This document shows, in pieces, positions 8,892 to 18,107 of a stretch of 64,000 nt of DNA. The DNA is from Streptomyces filamentosus. GTDB lineage: Bacteria; Actinomycetota; Actinomycetes; Streptomycetales; Streptomycetaceae. Below the pieces are notes generated by a model. The model was not told where the DNA came from and did not search any database. It was given only the letters and a program-made list of their open reading frames with translations. The translations under genes and the position numbers were made by a program. The stretch covers positions 276,501-340,500 of the forward strand of contig NZ_BNBE01000003.1 of assembly GCF_014654895.1 (NCBI RefSeq), read 5' to 3'. Numbering within the stretch: position 1 is the stretch's first letter; each line of letters opens with the position of its first letter.

Positions 8892-9096
8892 ACCCCGGGC
8901 CCCGTGCCGTTCCCCGGCCGCCTCCGTGACCCGCGGCGTTCCCCGGCCGCACCCCGGGCCCCGTGCCGTTCCCCGGCCGCCTCCGTGACCCGCGGCGTTC
9001 CCCGGCCGCACCCCGGGCCCCGTGCCGTTCCCCGGCCGCCTCCGTGACCCGCGGCGTTCCCCGGCCGCACCCCGGACCCCGCGCCGTTCCCCGGCC
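8892..9096. repeat. 59-bp tandem repeat, three perfect copies plus a partial fourth
   Basis: Copies run 8892-8950, 8951-9009 and 9010-9068 and are identical; a degenerate partial copy covers 9069-9096. Each unit contains two half-units of about 30 and 29 bases that both end gttccccggccgc. Since 59 is not a multiple of three, the array is not coding. It fills most of the 332-bp gap between pspAA and the histidine kinase gene and stops 14 bases before that gene's TACCGT box. Perfect identity suggests recent expansion or conversion. Confidence 0.95.
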
Positions 9097-9110
9097 CCCG
9101 CCGCACCCCG

Positions 9111-9116
9111 TACCGT
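9111..9116 (+). promoter_or_regulatory. TACCGT -10 box of a leaderless-type promoter
   Basis: The TANNNT hexamer is 6 bases before the GTG of the histidine kinase gene, and no Shine-Dalgarno sequence is present. TTCCCC at 9087-9092 could be a -35 box with an 18-base spacer; it lies in the last partial 59-bp repeat. Confidence 0.5.
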
Positions 9117-9122
9117 TTCCGG

Positions 9123-10373
9123 GTGACCAGCACAGGAACCGGACCAGGCTTCGCGGCACCGCTGTGCGCACGCTTCCGCGAGCACCCCCTCGCCTTCGAC
9201 GCCCTCCTCGCCGCGGGCGCGCTCGTCGCGATGATCGCCGCCTCCTTCACCGACCCCCACGGCAGCGCCACCGGTCCCACCTTCGGCGACCGCGCCCCCA
9301 CCCTCCTCGGGGTCGGGATGATGACCGTCTCCGCCGTGGCCCTGGTCCTCCGCCGCCGCAGGCCCTTCGCGGTCCTCGCGTTCGTCTCCGCGCTCGCCCT
9401 GATCGAGCTGCTGGGCGAGACCCGGCCCGCCCCCGTCGCCATCGGCGCCGTCATCGCCCTCTACACGGTCGCCTCCCGCACCGACCGCCCCACCACCTGG
9501 CGGGTCGGCCTCGCCACCATGACCACCCTCGCCGTCGCCGCCATGGCCTTCGGCCCCACCCCCTGGTACGCCCAGGAGAACCTCGGCGTCTTCGCCTGGA
9601 CCGGCATGGCGGCCGCCGCGGGCGACGCGGTCCGCAGCCGCCGCGCCTTCGTCGACGCCATACGGGAGCGGGCCGAGCGCGCCGAACGCACCCGCGAGGA
9701 GGAGGCCCGCCGCCGGGTCGCGGAGGAGCGGCTGCGCATCGCCCGGGACCTCCACGACGTCGTCGCCCACCACATCGCCCTGGTCAACGTGCAGGCCGGG
9801 GTGGCCGCCCACGTCATGGACCGCCGCCCCGACCAGGCGAAGGAGGCCCTGGCCCACGTCCGGGAGGCCGGCCGCTCCGCCCTCGACGAGCTCCGCGCCA
9901 CCGTCGGCCTGCTCCGCCAGTCCGGCGACCCGGAGGCCCCCACCGAGCCCGCCCCGGGCCTCGCCGTCCTCGACGGGCTCCTCGACAGCTTCCGCAAGGC
10001 CGGACTGCCCGTCTCGCTGGCCCGCACCGACGGCGGCCGGCCGCTCCCGGCGGCCGTCGACCTCGCCGCGTACCGGATCGTCCAGGAGGCCCTGACCAAC
10101 GTCCGCAAGCACGCGGGACCGGACGCCCGCGCCGAGGTCAGCGTCGTCCTCGTGGGCCGTACGGTCGAGGTCACCGTCCTCGACGACGGCGCCCCGTCCG
10201 CCGGGCCGGCCGCCGAGCCCTCCGGCGGCCACGGCCTGCTCGGCATGCGCGAGCGGGTCACCGCCCTCGGCGGCTCCCTCACCACCGCACCCCGCTACGG
10301 CGGCGGCTTCCGGGTGCAGGCGATACTGCCGGTGACCCCCGGGACGACCCGGGAGGCGGGGGAGGACAGATGA
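9123..10373 (+). CDS. sensor histidine kinase (HisKA_3, NarL/LiaS type)
   Basis: Membrane kinase of 416 residues. Residues about 20-165 contain five hydrophobic segments with little extracellular sequence, so the signal is probably sensed in the membrane. The dimerisation domain carries the phospho-accepting His211 in RIARDLHDVVAHH. The ATPase domain has QEALTNVRKHA (N box) and GHGLLGMRERV (G box). It overlaps its response regulator gene by ATGA, so they are coupled. The signal is unknown. The RND permease gene lies 156 bp beyond the regulator and is a candidate target. Confidence 0.9.
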   Translation: MTSTGTGPGFAAPLCARFREHPLAFDALLAAGALVAMIAASFTDPHGSATGPTFGDRAPTLLGVGMMTVSAVALVLRRRRPFAVLAFVSALALIELLGETRPAPVAIGAVIALYTVASRTDRPTTWRVGLATMTTLAVAAMAFGPTPWYAQENLGVFAWTGMAAAAGDAVRSRRAFVDAIRERAERAERTREEEARRRVAEERLRIARDLHDVVAHHIALVNVQAGVAAHVMDRRPDQAKEALAHVREAGRSALDELRATVGLLRQSGDPEAPTEPAPGLAVLDGLLDSFRKAGLPVSLARTDGGRPLPAAVDLAAYRIVQEALTNVRKHAGPDARAEVSVVLVGRTVEVTVLDDGAPSAGPAAEPSGGHGLLGMRERVTALGGSLTTAPRYGGGFRVQAILPVTPGTTREAGEDR

Positions 10374-11053
10374 CGATCCGGGTGCTGCTCGCCGACGACC
10401 AGGCCCTGCTGCGCAGCGCCTTCCGGGTGCTGGTCGACTCCGAGCCCGACATGGAGGTGGTCGGCGAGGCCGCCGACGGCGCCCAGGCCGCCGCCCTCGC
10501 CCGCACCGAGCGGCCCGACGTCGTCCTCATGGACATCCGGATGCCCGGCACCGACGGCCTCGCCGCGACCCGCGCGATCACCGCCGACCCGGAGCTCGCC
10601 GGCGTCCGGATCGTCATGCTCACCACCTTCGAGATCGACGAGTACGTGGTCCAGTCGCTGCGCGCCGGGGCCTCCGGCTTCCTCGGCAAGGGCGCCGAAC
10701 CGGAGGAGCTGCTCGGCGCGATCCGGGTCGCCCACGCCGGCGAGGCCCTGCTCTCCCCGGCCGCCACCAAGGGCCTGATCGCCACCTTCCTCGCCCAGAG
10801 CGCCGCAGGCCCGCCCACCGCGGCCCGGGTGGACGCCGGACGGCTCGCCGCGCTGACCGCCCGCGAGCGCGAGGTCCTCGTCCTCGTCGGCGGCGGCCTC
10901 TCCAACGACGAGATCGCCGACCGGCTCGACGTCAGCCCGCTCACCGTGAAGACCCACGTCAACCGCGCCATGGCCAAGCTCGGCGCCCGCGACCGCGCCC
11001 AGCTGGTGGTCACCGCCTACGAGACGGGACTGGTACGCCCGAGGGGGGAGTGA
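10370..11053 (+). CDS. NarL/FixJ-family response regulator
   Basis: Protein of 227 residues. The receiver domain has the acidic pair in LLADDQ, phospho-acceptor Asp55 in VVLMDIRMPG, and the conserved lysine in GFLGKGAEP. A LuxR-type helix-turn-helix occupies about 160-220 (TAREREVLVLVGGGLSNDE, then VKTHVNRAMAKLGARDR). It should bind DNA as a dimer when phosphorylated by the kinase encoded just upstream. The ATG overlaps the kinase stop codon. Confidence 0.9.
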   Translation: MTIRVLLADDQALLRSAFRVLVDSEPDMEVVGEAADGAQAAALARTERPDVVLMDIRMPGTDGLAATRAITADPELAGVRIVMLTTFEIDEYVVQSLRAGASGFLGKGAEPEELLGAIRVAHAGEALLSPAATKGLIATFLAQSAAGPPTAARVDAGRLAALTAREREVLVLVGGGLSNDEIADRLDVSPLTVKTHVNRAMAKLGARDRAQLVVTAYETGLVRPRGE

Positions 11054-11209
11054 CCCCGCCCGGCGGCGTACTGCGGACGCGGTACGCGCCCCGGGGCATA
11101 CCCGCCCCGGGGCCGACGCGGGCGGGCCCCCCGGTGGCCGATCCTGGGGCCGGGGGCGCTCCTGGCTGCCCGCCGCCTGCCGACGCGTACGCCACAGAAG
11201 AGAGTCCCC

Positions 11210-14200
11210 ATGTCCTGGCTGTCCAGATTCAGCCTCGCGCAACGGGCGCTGATCGGACTGACGTCCCTCATCGTCCTCGTCTTCGGACTGATCGCCGTCC
11301 CCCAGCTGAAGCAGCAGCTGTTCCCGTCGATCGAGCTCCCGATGGTCTCGATCATCGCCCCGTACCAGGGCGCCTCGCCCGACGTGGTCGAGAAGCAGGT
11401 CGTCGAGCCGCTGGAGAACAACCTCAAGGCCGTCGACGGCATCAAGGGCGTCACGTCCACCGCCTCCGAGGGCAGCGCCGTCATCATGGCCTCCTTCGAC
11501 TACGGCGACGAGTCGACCAAGCAGCTCGTCGCCGACGTCCAGCAGGCCGTCAACCGCGCCCGGGCGCTGCTGCCCGAGTCGGTCGACCCGCAGGTCGTGG
11601 CCGGTTCCACCGACGACATCCCGACCGTCGTCCTCGCCGCCACCTCCGGCCAGGACCAGCAGGCCCTCGCCGACCGCCTGGAGCGCACCGTCGTCCCCGC
11701 CCTGGAGGACATCGACGGCGTCGGCCAGGTCACCGTGGACGGCGTCCAGGACCTCCAGGTCTCCGTCACCCCCGACGAGCGCAAGCTCGCCGCGGCCGGC
11801 CTGACCACCGTGAACCTCTCCCAGGCCCTCCAGAACGGCGGTGCCACCCTGCCCGCCGGCTCCTTCGCCGAGGCCGGCAAGAGCCGCACGGTCCAGGTGG
11901 GCGGCGGCTACACCTCGCTCCAGCAGATCCAGGACCTCCGCATCAAGCCCGCCAAGGGCAAGGCGGTCCGGCTGGCCGACGTCGCCACCGTGGAGCAGGA
12001 GGAGTCCACCCGGGTCTCCCTGACCCGCACCAACGGCAGGCCCAGCCTCGCCGTCCTGGCCACCATGGACAAGGACGGCAGCGCCGTCGCCATCTCCGAG
12101 GCCGTCGAGGACAAGCTGCCCGGGCTGCGCGAGCAGCTGGGCGCGGGCGCCGAGCTGACCGTCGTCTCCGACCAGGGCCCGGCCGTCGCCAAGTCGATCT
12201 CCGGCCTCACCACCGAGGGCGCCCTCGGCCTCGTCATGGCCGTCCTGGTGATCCTGGTCTTCCTCGCCTCGATCCGCTCGACCCTGGTCACCGCGGTCTC
12301 CATCCCGCTCTCGGTCGTCCTCGCCCTGATCGTGCTGTGGACCCGCGACCTCTCCCTCAACGTGCTGACCCTCGGCGCGCTCACCATCGCCATCGGCCGG
12401 GTCGTCGACGACTCGATCGTGGTCCTGGAGAACATCAAGCGCCACCTCGGCTACGGCGAGGACCGCCAGTCCGCGATCATCACGGCCGTGAAGGAGGTGG
12501 CCGGCGCGGTCACCTCCTCCACCCTCACCACGGTCGCCGTCTTCCTGCCGATCGGCCTGGTCGGCGGCATGGTCGGCGAGCTGTTCGGCTCCTTCAGCCT
12601 CACCGTGACGGCCGCCCTGCTGGCCTCGCTGCTCGTCTCCCTGACGGTCGTGCCGGTGCTCTCGTACTGGTTCCTCCGCGCCCCCAAGGGCACCGCGGAG
12701 AACCCGGAGGAGGCCCGCAGGCTCGCCGAGGAGAAGGAGGCGAGGAGCCGCCTCCAGCGCGCGTACGTGCCGGTGCTCCGCTTCGCCACCCGCCGCCGCC
12801 TCACCAGCGTGGCCATCGCCCTCGTGGTGCTGGTCGGCACCTTCGGCATGGCGCCGCTGATGAAGACCAACTTCTTCGACCAGGGCGAGCAGCAGGTCCT
12901 GACGGTCAAGCAGAAGCTGGCGCCCGGCACCGCCCTGGAGGCCTCCGACGCGGCCGCGAAGAAGATCGAGGAGGTCCTCGCGGACACCGAGGGCGTCAAG
13001 GACTACCAGGTCACCGTCGGCTCCTCCGGCTTCATGGCGGCCTTCGGCGGCGGCACCGGCGCCAACCAGGCGTCCTTCCAGGTCACCCTGGAGGAGTCCG
13101 CCTCGTACGAGAAGACCCGCGACGCCATCGAGACGGCCCTCGGCCGGCTGGACGGCGTCGGCGACACCTCGATCGCGGCCGGCGAGGGCTTCGGCAGCCA
13201 GGACCTGAGCGTCGTGGTGAAGGCCGGCGACCGCGAGCTGCTCCAGAAGGCGTCCGAGCAGGTCCAGAAGGCGGTCGCGGAGCTGGAGGACGTCACCGAC
13301 GTCCAGAGCGACCTGTCCCAGTCGGTCCCGCGGATCTCCGTGAAGGCCAACGCGAAGGCGGCCGACGCCGGCTTCGACGACACCACCCTCGGCATGGTCG
13401 TCGCCCAGGCCGTCCGCGGCATCCCCGCCGGCCGGGCCACCCTGGACGACACCGAGCGGGACATCCTCATCACCTCGGCGGCCCCCGCCACCACCCTCGC
13501 CCAGCTGAAGGCGCTGCCGCTCGGCCCGGTGAGGCTCGGTGACGTCGCCACCGTCGAACTCGTCCCCGGCCCGGTCTCCATGACCCGGATCGACGGCGCC
13601 CGCGCGGCGACCGTCACCGCCAAGCCGACCACGGACAACACCGGCGCGGTGGGCGCCGCCCTCCAGACGAAGATCGACTCCCTGGACCTGCCGGAGGGCG
13701 CCTCCGCCTCCGTCGGCGGCGTCTCCGAGGACCAGAACGAGGCCTTCGTCAACCTCTTCCTGGCGATGCTCGCCGCCGTGGCGATCGTCTTCCTGCTGCT
13801 GGTCGCGACCTTCCGCTCGCTGGTCCAGCCGCTGATCCTGCTGGTCTCCATCCCGTTCGCGGCCACCGGCGCCCTCGGCCTGCTCGTCGTCACCGGCACC
13901 CCGATGGGCGTCCCGGCGATGATCGGCATGCTGATGCTCATCGGCATCGTCGTCACCAACGCGATCGTCCTGATCGACCTGATCAACCAGTACCGGGCCC
14001 AGGGGCACGGCGTCGTCGAAGCGGTCGTCGAGGGCGGCCGGCACCGGCTCCGCCCGATCCTGATGACCGCCCTGGCGACGATCTTCGCCCTGATGCCGAT
14101 GGCCCTCGGCATCACCGGCGAGGGCGGCTTCATCGCCCAGCCGCTCGCCGTGGTGGTGATCGGCGGCCTGATCAGCTCGACCCTGCTGACCCTGCTCCTC

Positions 14201-14371
14201 GTCCCGACGCTCTACGCGATGGTGGAGCTCCGCAAGGAGCGCCGCGCGAAGAAGAAGGCGGCGAAGAAGGGCGCGAAGAAGGCGGGGAAGAAGGACGGCG
14301 ACCCGGTGGTGCTCCCGGAGCAGCCGGACGTCAGCCCGCTCGACGCCACCCTGCTGGACGCCCTGGACTAG
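11210..14371 (+). CDS. RND-family efflux permease (AcrB/CzcA type)
   Basis: Inner-membrane proton-driven transporter of 1053 residues with two internally related halves. Each half has one N-terminal helix, a large external porter domain and a cluster of helices. The paired acidic residues of the proton relay are visible in TIAIGRVVDDSIVVLE, and the second half has GIVVTNAIVLIDLINQY. The C-terminus is lysine-rich (KKKAAKKGAKKAGKK). Gram-negative relatives need a periplasmic adaptor; none is encoded here, so it may act alone or with a distant partner. The substrate is unknown. The two-component genes upstream may control it. Confidence 0.9.
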   Translation: MSWLSRFSLAQRALIGLTSLIVLVFGLIAVPQLKQQLFPSIELPMVSIIAPYQGASPDVVEKQVVEPLENNLKAVDGIKGVTSTASEGSAVIMASFDYGDESTKQLVADVQQAVNRARALLPESVDPQVVAGSTDDIPTVVLAATSGQDQQALADRLERTVVPALEDIDGVGQVTVDGVQDLQVSVTPDERKLAAAGLTTVNLSQALQNGGATLPAGSFAEAGKSRTVQVGGGYTSLQQIQDLRIKPAKGKAVRLADVATVEQEESTRVSLTRTNGRPSLAVLATMDKDGSAVAISEAVEDKLPGLREQLGAGAELTVVSDQGPAVAKSISGLTTEGALGLVMAVLVILVFLASIRSTLVTAVSIPLSVVLALIVLWTRDLSLNVLTLGALTIAIGRVVDDSIVVLENIKRHLGYGEDRQSAIITAVKEVAGAVTSSTLTTVAVFLPIGLVGGMVGELFGSFSLTVTAALLASLLVSLTVVPVLSYWFLRAPKGTAENPEEARRLAEEKEARSRLQRAYVPVLRFATRRRLTSVAIALVVLVGTFGMAPLMKTNFFDQGEQQVLTVKQKLAPGTALEASDAAAKKIEEVLADTEGVKDYQVTVGSSGFMAAFGGGTGANQASFQVTLEESASYEKTRDAIETALGRLDGVGDTSIAAGEGFGSQDLSVVVKAGDRELLQKASEQVQKAVAELEDVTDVQSDLSQSVPRISVKANAKAADAGFDDTTLGMVVAQAVRGIPAGRATLDDTERDILITSAAPATTLAQLKALPLGPVRLGDVATVELVPGPVSMTRIDGARAATVTAKPTTDNTGAVGAALQTKIDSLDLPEGASASVGGVSEDQNEAFVNLFLAMLAAVAIVFLLLVATFRSLVQPLILLVSIPFAATGALGLLVVTGTPMGVPAMIGMLMLIGIVVTNAIVLIDLINQYRAQGHGVVEAVVEGGRHRLRPILMTALATIFALMPMALGITGEGGFIAQPLAVVVIGGLISSTLLTLLLVPTLYAMVELRKERRAKKKAAKKGAKKAGKKDGDPVVLPEQPDVSPLDATLLDALD

Positions 14372-14387
14372 TCCCCGCACGGCAGAC

Positions 14388-14427
14388 GGAAGGGGCGCCC
14401 CCCACGATCGCGGGGGGCGCCCCTTCC
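14388..14427. terminator. bidirectional terminator-like hairpin
   Basis: A perfect 16-bp stem with an 8-base loop (arms 14388-14403 and 14412-14427) lies between the converging RND permease and nadA genes. It lacks a T-run, but stem strength and position fit a shared terminator. Confidence 0.7.
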
Positions 14428-14472
14428 GGCGTACGGAGGACCGCTACGGGAGAACCCGCGACGGCAGAACCG

Positions 14473-15654
14473 TTACGGCAGCGCCAGCATCCGCTCCAGC
14501 GCCAGCTTCGCGAACTTCTCGGTCTCCTTGTCGACCTCGATCCGGTTGACGAGGTTGCCCTCGGCCAGCGACTCCAGCGTCCACACCAGGTGCGGCAGGT
14601 CGATCCGGTTCATGGTCGAGCAGAAGCAGACCGTCTTGTCGAGGAAGACGATCTCCTTGCCCTGGTCGGCGTAACGGTTCGCCAGGCGGCGGACCAGGTT
14701 CAGCTCGGTGCCGATCGCCCACTTCGAGCCGGCCGGGGCCGCCTCCAGGGTGTTGATGATGTACTCCGTCGAGCCCACGTGGTCCGCGGCGGCGACGACC
14801 TCGTGCTTGCACTCGGGGTGGACCAGCACGTTCACGCCGGGGATCCGGGCGCGCACGTCCTCGACCGACTCCAGGGAGAAGCGGCCGTGCACCGAGCAGT
14901 GACCCCGCCACAGGATCATCTTCGCGGCGCGCAGCTGCTCGGCGGTCAGCCCGCCGTTCGGCTTGTGCGGGTTGTAGACCACGCAGTCGTCCAGGGACAT
15001 GCCCATGTCGCGGACGGCGGTGTTCCGGCCCAGGTGCTGGTCCGGCAGGAAGAGGACCTTCTCCCCCTGCTCGAAGGCCCAGTCCAGGGCCTTCTTCGCG
15101 TTGGACGAGGTGCAGATCGTGCCCCCGTGCCTGCCGGTGAAGGCCTTGATGTCGGCCGAGGAGTTCATGTACGAGACGGGCACGGTGACGTCCGCGATCC
15201 CGGCCTCGGTGAGGACGTCCCAGCACTCGGCGACCTGCTCGGCGGTGGCCATGTCGGCCATCGAGCAGCCGGCCGCCAGGTCCGGCAGCACGACCTTCTG
15301 GTCGTCGCCGGTCAGGATGTCGGCCGACTCCGCCATGAAGTGCACGCCGCAGAAGACGATGTACTCCGCCTCCGGCTTGGCCGCCGCGTCACGGGCGAGC
15401 TTGAAGGAGTCGCCGGTGACGTCGGCGAACTGGATGACCTCGTCCCGCTGGTAGTGGTGGCCGAGGACGAAGACCTTGTCCCCGAGCTTCTCCTTGGCCG
15501 CGCGGGCGCGCTCCACCAGGTCGGGGTCGGAGGGCGACGGCAGATCGCCGGGGCACTCCACGCCGCGCTCGCTCTTGGGGTCGGCCTCGCGGCCGAGCAG
15601 CAGCAGGGCGAGCGGCGTCGGCTGGACGTCCAGGGGGGTCTGGGCGGTGGTCAC
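14473..15654 (-). CDS. nadA: quinolinate synthase NadA
   Basis: Cytosolic [4Fe-4S] enzyme of 393 residues that condenses iminoaspartate with dihydroxyacetone phosphate to quinolinate for NAD synthesis. Three candidate cluster cysteines sit in IVFCGVHFMAE, GTICTSSNAKK and KTVCFCSTMN. Other family blocks are VLGHHYQRDEV, PDQHLGRNTA and HPECKHEV. I prefer GTG at 15654 (MTTAQTPLD) over GTG at 15663, because AGAAAGG is well spaced only for the former. nadB and nadC are not in this window. The adjacent divergent erpA gene could help mature this Fe-S protein. Confidence 0.93.
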   Translation of the reverse strand: MTTAQTPLDVQPTPLALLLLGREADPKSERGVECPGDLPSPSDPDLVERARAAKEKLGDKVFVLGHHYQRDEVIQFADVTGDSFKLARDAAAKPEAEYIVFCGVHFMAESADILTGDDQKVVLPDLAAGCSMADMATAEQVAECWDVLTEAGIADVTVPVSYMNSSADIKAFTGRHGGTICTSSNAKKALDWAFEQGEKVLFLPDQHLGRNTAVRDMGMSLDDCVVYNPHKPNGGLTAEQLRAAKMILWRGHCSVHGRFSLESVEDVRARIPGVNVLVHPECKHEVVAAADHVGSTEYIINTLEAAPAGSKWAIGTELNLVRRLANRYADQGKEIVFLDKTVCFCSTMNRIDLPHLVWTLESLAEGNLVNRIEVDKETEKFAKLALERMLALP

Positions 15655-15716
15655 GTCACGCACCCTTTCTTCGGGGAACCTTTGCGGGAAACCTTTTCGT
15701 CTAAATGACGCTATCT

Positions 15717-15745
15717 ATCATAACCCCTTCGCGTCATCCTGACGA
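15717..15745 (-). promoter_or_regulatory. possible nadA promoter
   Basis: Reading the minus strand, TATGAT (15722 to 15717) is a strong -10 box. TCGTCA (15745 to 15740) is a moderate -35 match with a 17-base spacer. It lies in the only AT-rich stretch of the nadA-erpA intergenic region. No operator is recognised. Confidence 0.4.
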
Positions 15746-15902
15746 TGCCCATAGTGTCGATGTGACGAATTCGCCCTCCGCGCCGGAAGCCCGGGTGTGC
15801 GAGCATGAAGGAGGGAAAACCCACTCGCCCCGGAATGAATCCGGGACGCCGCCGGTTGCAACCGTCGGCAAGCAGTCTCCGTACAACCCGGGAGAGATGT
15901 AG

Positions 15903-16259
15903 ATGTCCGTATCGGACGAGACCAGCACCGTCACCGACGGCATCCTTCTGAGCGACGCCGCCGCGGCCAAGGTCAAGGCTCTGCTCGACCAGGAAGGCCG
16001 TGACGACCTGGCTCTGCGTGTCGCCGTCCAGCCCGGTGGCTGCTCCGGCCTTCGCTACCAGCTGTTCTTCGACGAGCGTTCGCTCGACGGCGACGTCGTG
16101 AAGGACTTCGACGGCGTCAAGGTCGTCACCGACCGCATGAGCGCCCCGTACCTCGGCGGCGCCTCCATCGACTTCGTCGACACCATCGAGAAGCAGGGCT
16201 TCACGATCGACAACCCGAACGCCACGGGCTCCTGCGCCTGCGGCGACTCCTTCAGCTAG
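15903..16259 (+). CDS. erpA: iron-sulfur cluster insertion protein ErpA (HesB/IscA family)
   Basis: A-type Fe-S carrier of 118 residues. The three ligand cysteines are Cys47 (QPGGCSGLRY) and Cys111/Cys113 (GSCACGDSFS). It accepts clusters from the assembly machinery and delivers them to apo-proteins. The ATG follows GGGAGAG with good spacing. The gene is divergent from nadA. The M. tuberculosis homologue (Rv2204c) sits in an equivalent neighbourhood, from memory. Fe-S clients in this window include NadA, the Rieske protein and Bfd. Confidence 0.92.
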   Translation: MSVSDETSTVTDGILLSDAAAAKVKALLDQEGRDDLALRVAVQPGGCSGLRYQLFFDERSLDGDVVKDFDGVKVVTDRMSAPYLGGASIDFVDTIEKQGFTIDNPNATGSCACGDSFS

Positions 16260-16277
16260 ACGCTGCGGGACCACGAC

Positions 16278-16321
16278 AAGGGCGGTGGCCCGGGAGACCG
16301 ACCTCCCGGACCGCCGCCCTT
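16278..16321 (+). terminator. hairpin after erpA
   Basis: A 19-base stem with G-U tolerated mismatches (arms 16278-16296 and 16303-16321) begins 18 bases after the erpA stop and precedes the converging gene on the minus strand. Confidence 0.6.
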
Positions 16322-16351
16322 CCGCACGCCCGCGGCCCTTCCGCCCGCCCG

Positions 16352-17833
16352 CTACCGCCGGGGCACGGCCTCGCCGCTCGCCGCGTCCACCACCGGCCGG
16401 TCGCCCAGCGGCGCCGCCGTCCGCACCTCCACGGTGACCTCCTTCGCCACCAGGACGCACGCCCGGTCGGGATCCAGCGGCTTCTCGTCGATCGTCACCC
16501 GCACCTGCCGCGGGTCCTCCTCGACGCGCGCCGCGTAGGTGCTGCACACCCCGCCCCAGAAGGTCACCGACAGGGTCCGCCCGTCGCCCCCGACCGCGTA
16601 CGACTCGATCCGCCGCACCGGCGCCGCGCCCTGGTCCGGCGTGCTCGGCTCGGGCCGCGGGGACGGCTTCGAGGGCGGCACCAGGTACTCCGGCGCCACC
16701 GCCGTCGAGGTCACCGTGTACGGCGCCGAGTCCGCCGGATCGGCCGTGAAGAGCCACGCCGGGACGAGCACCCGGCCGTCCGCCGCGTCCGTCGCCGCGA
16801 GCCCGAACACCGCGCCCGTCACCGGCACCTCCCGGGGCGGCGCCATGTCCACGACCGTCTGGCAGGGCGCGTCCTTCCCGGCCCCGCCGTCCGCCCGCGG
16901 CTCCCCGGCCGGCGGGTCCGTGGCGCAGCCGCCGATCCCGACCGGGCCGGTCCCCCTCGACTCCTCGTTCAGCCGCGCGAGCGCCCGCTCCGCCGTGACC
17001 ACGGGGTACGTCCCGGCCGAGGGCGGCTCCTTCAGCGTCCCGCTGCCCGCCACCGGCCGTCCGTCCGGACCGATGTGCAGCCCCGTCGACCAGCCGTACG
17101 TGGGCAGCCCGCCGACCACCGGATCGGCGTTCACCACCCGCACCGAACCGTTCATGACCTGACGCGCCGACACCTTCGCGTCGTCCTGCCCCAGCGCCTT
17201 CAGGACCGGGGCCGCCGCCGCCCGCGCCGCGGCCTCGCCCACCGGCGAACCGCCGGCCGGCGGCTTTGCCTCGCCCGGCGGCGGACACGCCCTGCCCTTC
17301 AGACAGGCGTCCCCGGCCGGACCACCGTCGTACCAGGAGTACGTCCAGCTCCCCGGGGCCTGCCGGGCCACGTCGAGCCGCGGCCCCTGGCCGTCCTTCT
17401 CCGGGCGGATCGTCCACACGTCCCCGACCAGCGCGGGCCGCCCCGTCATCCCCAGGGCCCCCGCGAGCCTGGCCACCTCCTCCGAGGTGACCAGGCCCTC
17501 CGGCCGGTGGACCGCGGCCGACGAAGGCCCTTGGGGGAGTGGGCCCTCGGCTCTGTAGACCGTCCCGTTCGGGCCGCCGCCCGGGTCCGGCTCGCCCGGC
17601 GCGATCCCCGCGCCCGGGCCCGTACCGCCGCTCGCGCCGTCCCCGCCGCCGAGCCGCAGGGGCGGCGGCGCGGGCGCGCCCGCGGCCCGGGGCGCCGCGG
17701 CGCCCCCGCCCCCACCGTCCCCGGAGGCGGTCAGGTACCAGCCTCCGCCACCGGCCAGCAGCACACCCGCCGCCACCGTGGCGACGAGCACGGTCCGCCG
17801 TCCGCGTCCGCTCTCCGCCTCCGCACCGCTCAC
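16352..17833 (-). CDS. hypothetical membrane-anchored extracellular protein
   Basis: Protein of 493 residues with a short cytoplasmic head, one hydrophobic segment at about 14-34 (VLVATVAAGVLLAGGGGWYL), then a Gly/Ala/Pro-rich linker to about 100. The rest should be extracytoplasmic. It includes four or more cysteines that could form disulfides (for example GDACLKGRACPPPGE) and a strand-rich C-terminus. The GTG start has GAGGGAG at good spacing. I do not recognise a catalytic motif or named family. The linker makes a wall-spanning anchored sensor or binding protein plausible, but this is a guess. Confidence 0.75.
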   Translation of the reverse strand: MSGAEAESGRGRRTVLVATVAAGVLLAGGGGWYLTASGDGGGGGAAAPRAAGAPAPPPLRLGGGDGASGGTGPGAGIAPGEPDPGGGPNGTVYRAEGPLPQGPSSAAVHRPEGLVTSEEVARLAGALGMTGRPALVGDVWTIRPEKDGQGPRLDVARQAPGSWTYSWYDGGPAGDACLKGRACPPPGEAKPPAGGSPVGEAAARAAAAPVLKALGQDDAKVSARQVMNGSVRVVNADPVVGGLPTYGWSTGLHIGPDGRPVAGSGTLKEPPSAGTYPVVTAERALARLNEESRGTGPVGIGGCATDPPAGEPRADGGAGKDAPCQTVVDMAPPREVPVTGAVFGLAATDAADGRVLVPAWLFTADPADSAPYTVTSTAVAPEYLVPPSKPSPRPEPSTPDQGAAPVRRIESYAVGGDGRTLSVTFWGGVCSTYAARVEEDPRQVRVTIDEKPLDPDRACVLVAKEVTVEVRTAAPLGDRPVVDAASGEAVPRR

Positions 17834-17900
17834 CGCAACGCTCCCTCGTGTCGATCGGACACCGGTGGGACGGGGCGGCGGCGCGGTCGGTTCCGTCCCG

Positions 17901-18107
17901 TCAGCCGCCGTACTCGGCGGTGGCGGCGATCAGCCGCGCCGAGGCGTCCGGCACGACCACCCCGTGGATCAGGGCGGGGGAGACCGGGGCGGGCGCCGGA
18001 TCGGCCGGCGTCACCCAGTGCGGGACCATCCGGGCACTGGCGCCGCGCAGCTCGGCGAGGCTCGGTTCGGACTCGTGTCGCTCGCGGGAAGCGGGGTACG
18101 TGGTCAT
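17901..18107 (-). CDS. small hypothetical protein
   Basis: Predicted protein of 68 residues beginning MTTYPASRERHESEP. It has G/C third positions consistent with coding. It lies 67 bp upstream of the 493-residue membrane protein gene on the same strand, so they may form an operon. There is no signal peptide, membrane helix or recognisable motif, and no clear ribosome binding site. It could be an overcalled ORF. Confidence 0.5.
   Translation of the reverse strand: MTTYPASRERHESEPSLAELRGASARMVPHWVTPADPAPAPVSPALIHGVVVPDASARLIAATAEYGG

Noticed and set aside
8892..9096. Possible CRISPR array
   Set aside because: The 59-bp units are contiguous and identical with no variable spacers, and no cas genes are present.
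8101..9171. Minus-strand ORFs over the 59-bp tandem repeat encoding repetitive Gly/Arg peptides
   Set aside because: The repeat length is not a multiple of three, so all three frames give the same kind of peptide; no ribosome binding site.
10295..14380. 1361-codon minus-strand frame opposite the RND permease
   Set aside because: His/Gly/Arg/Asp-rich low-complexity translation typical of a shadow; the plus-strand RND protein is unmistakable.
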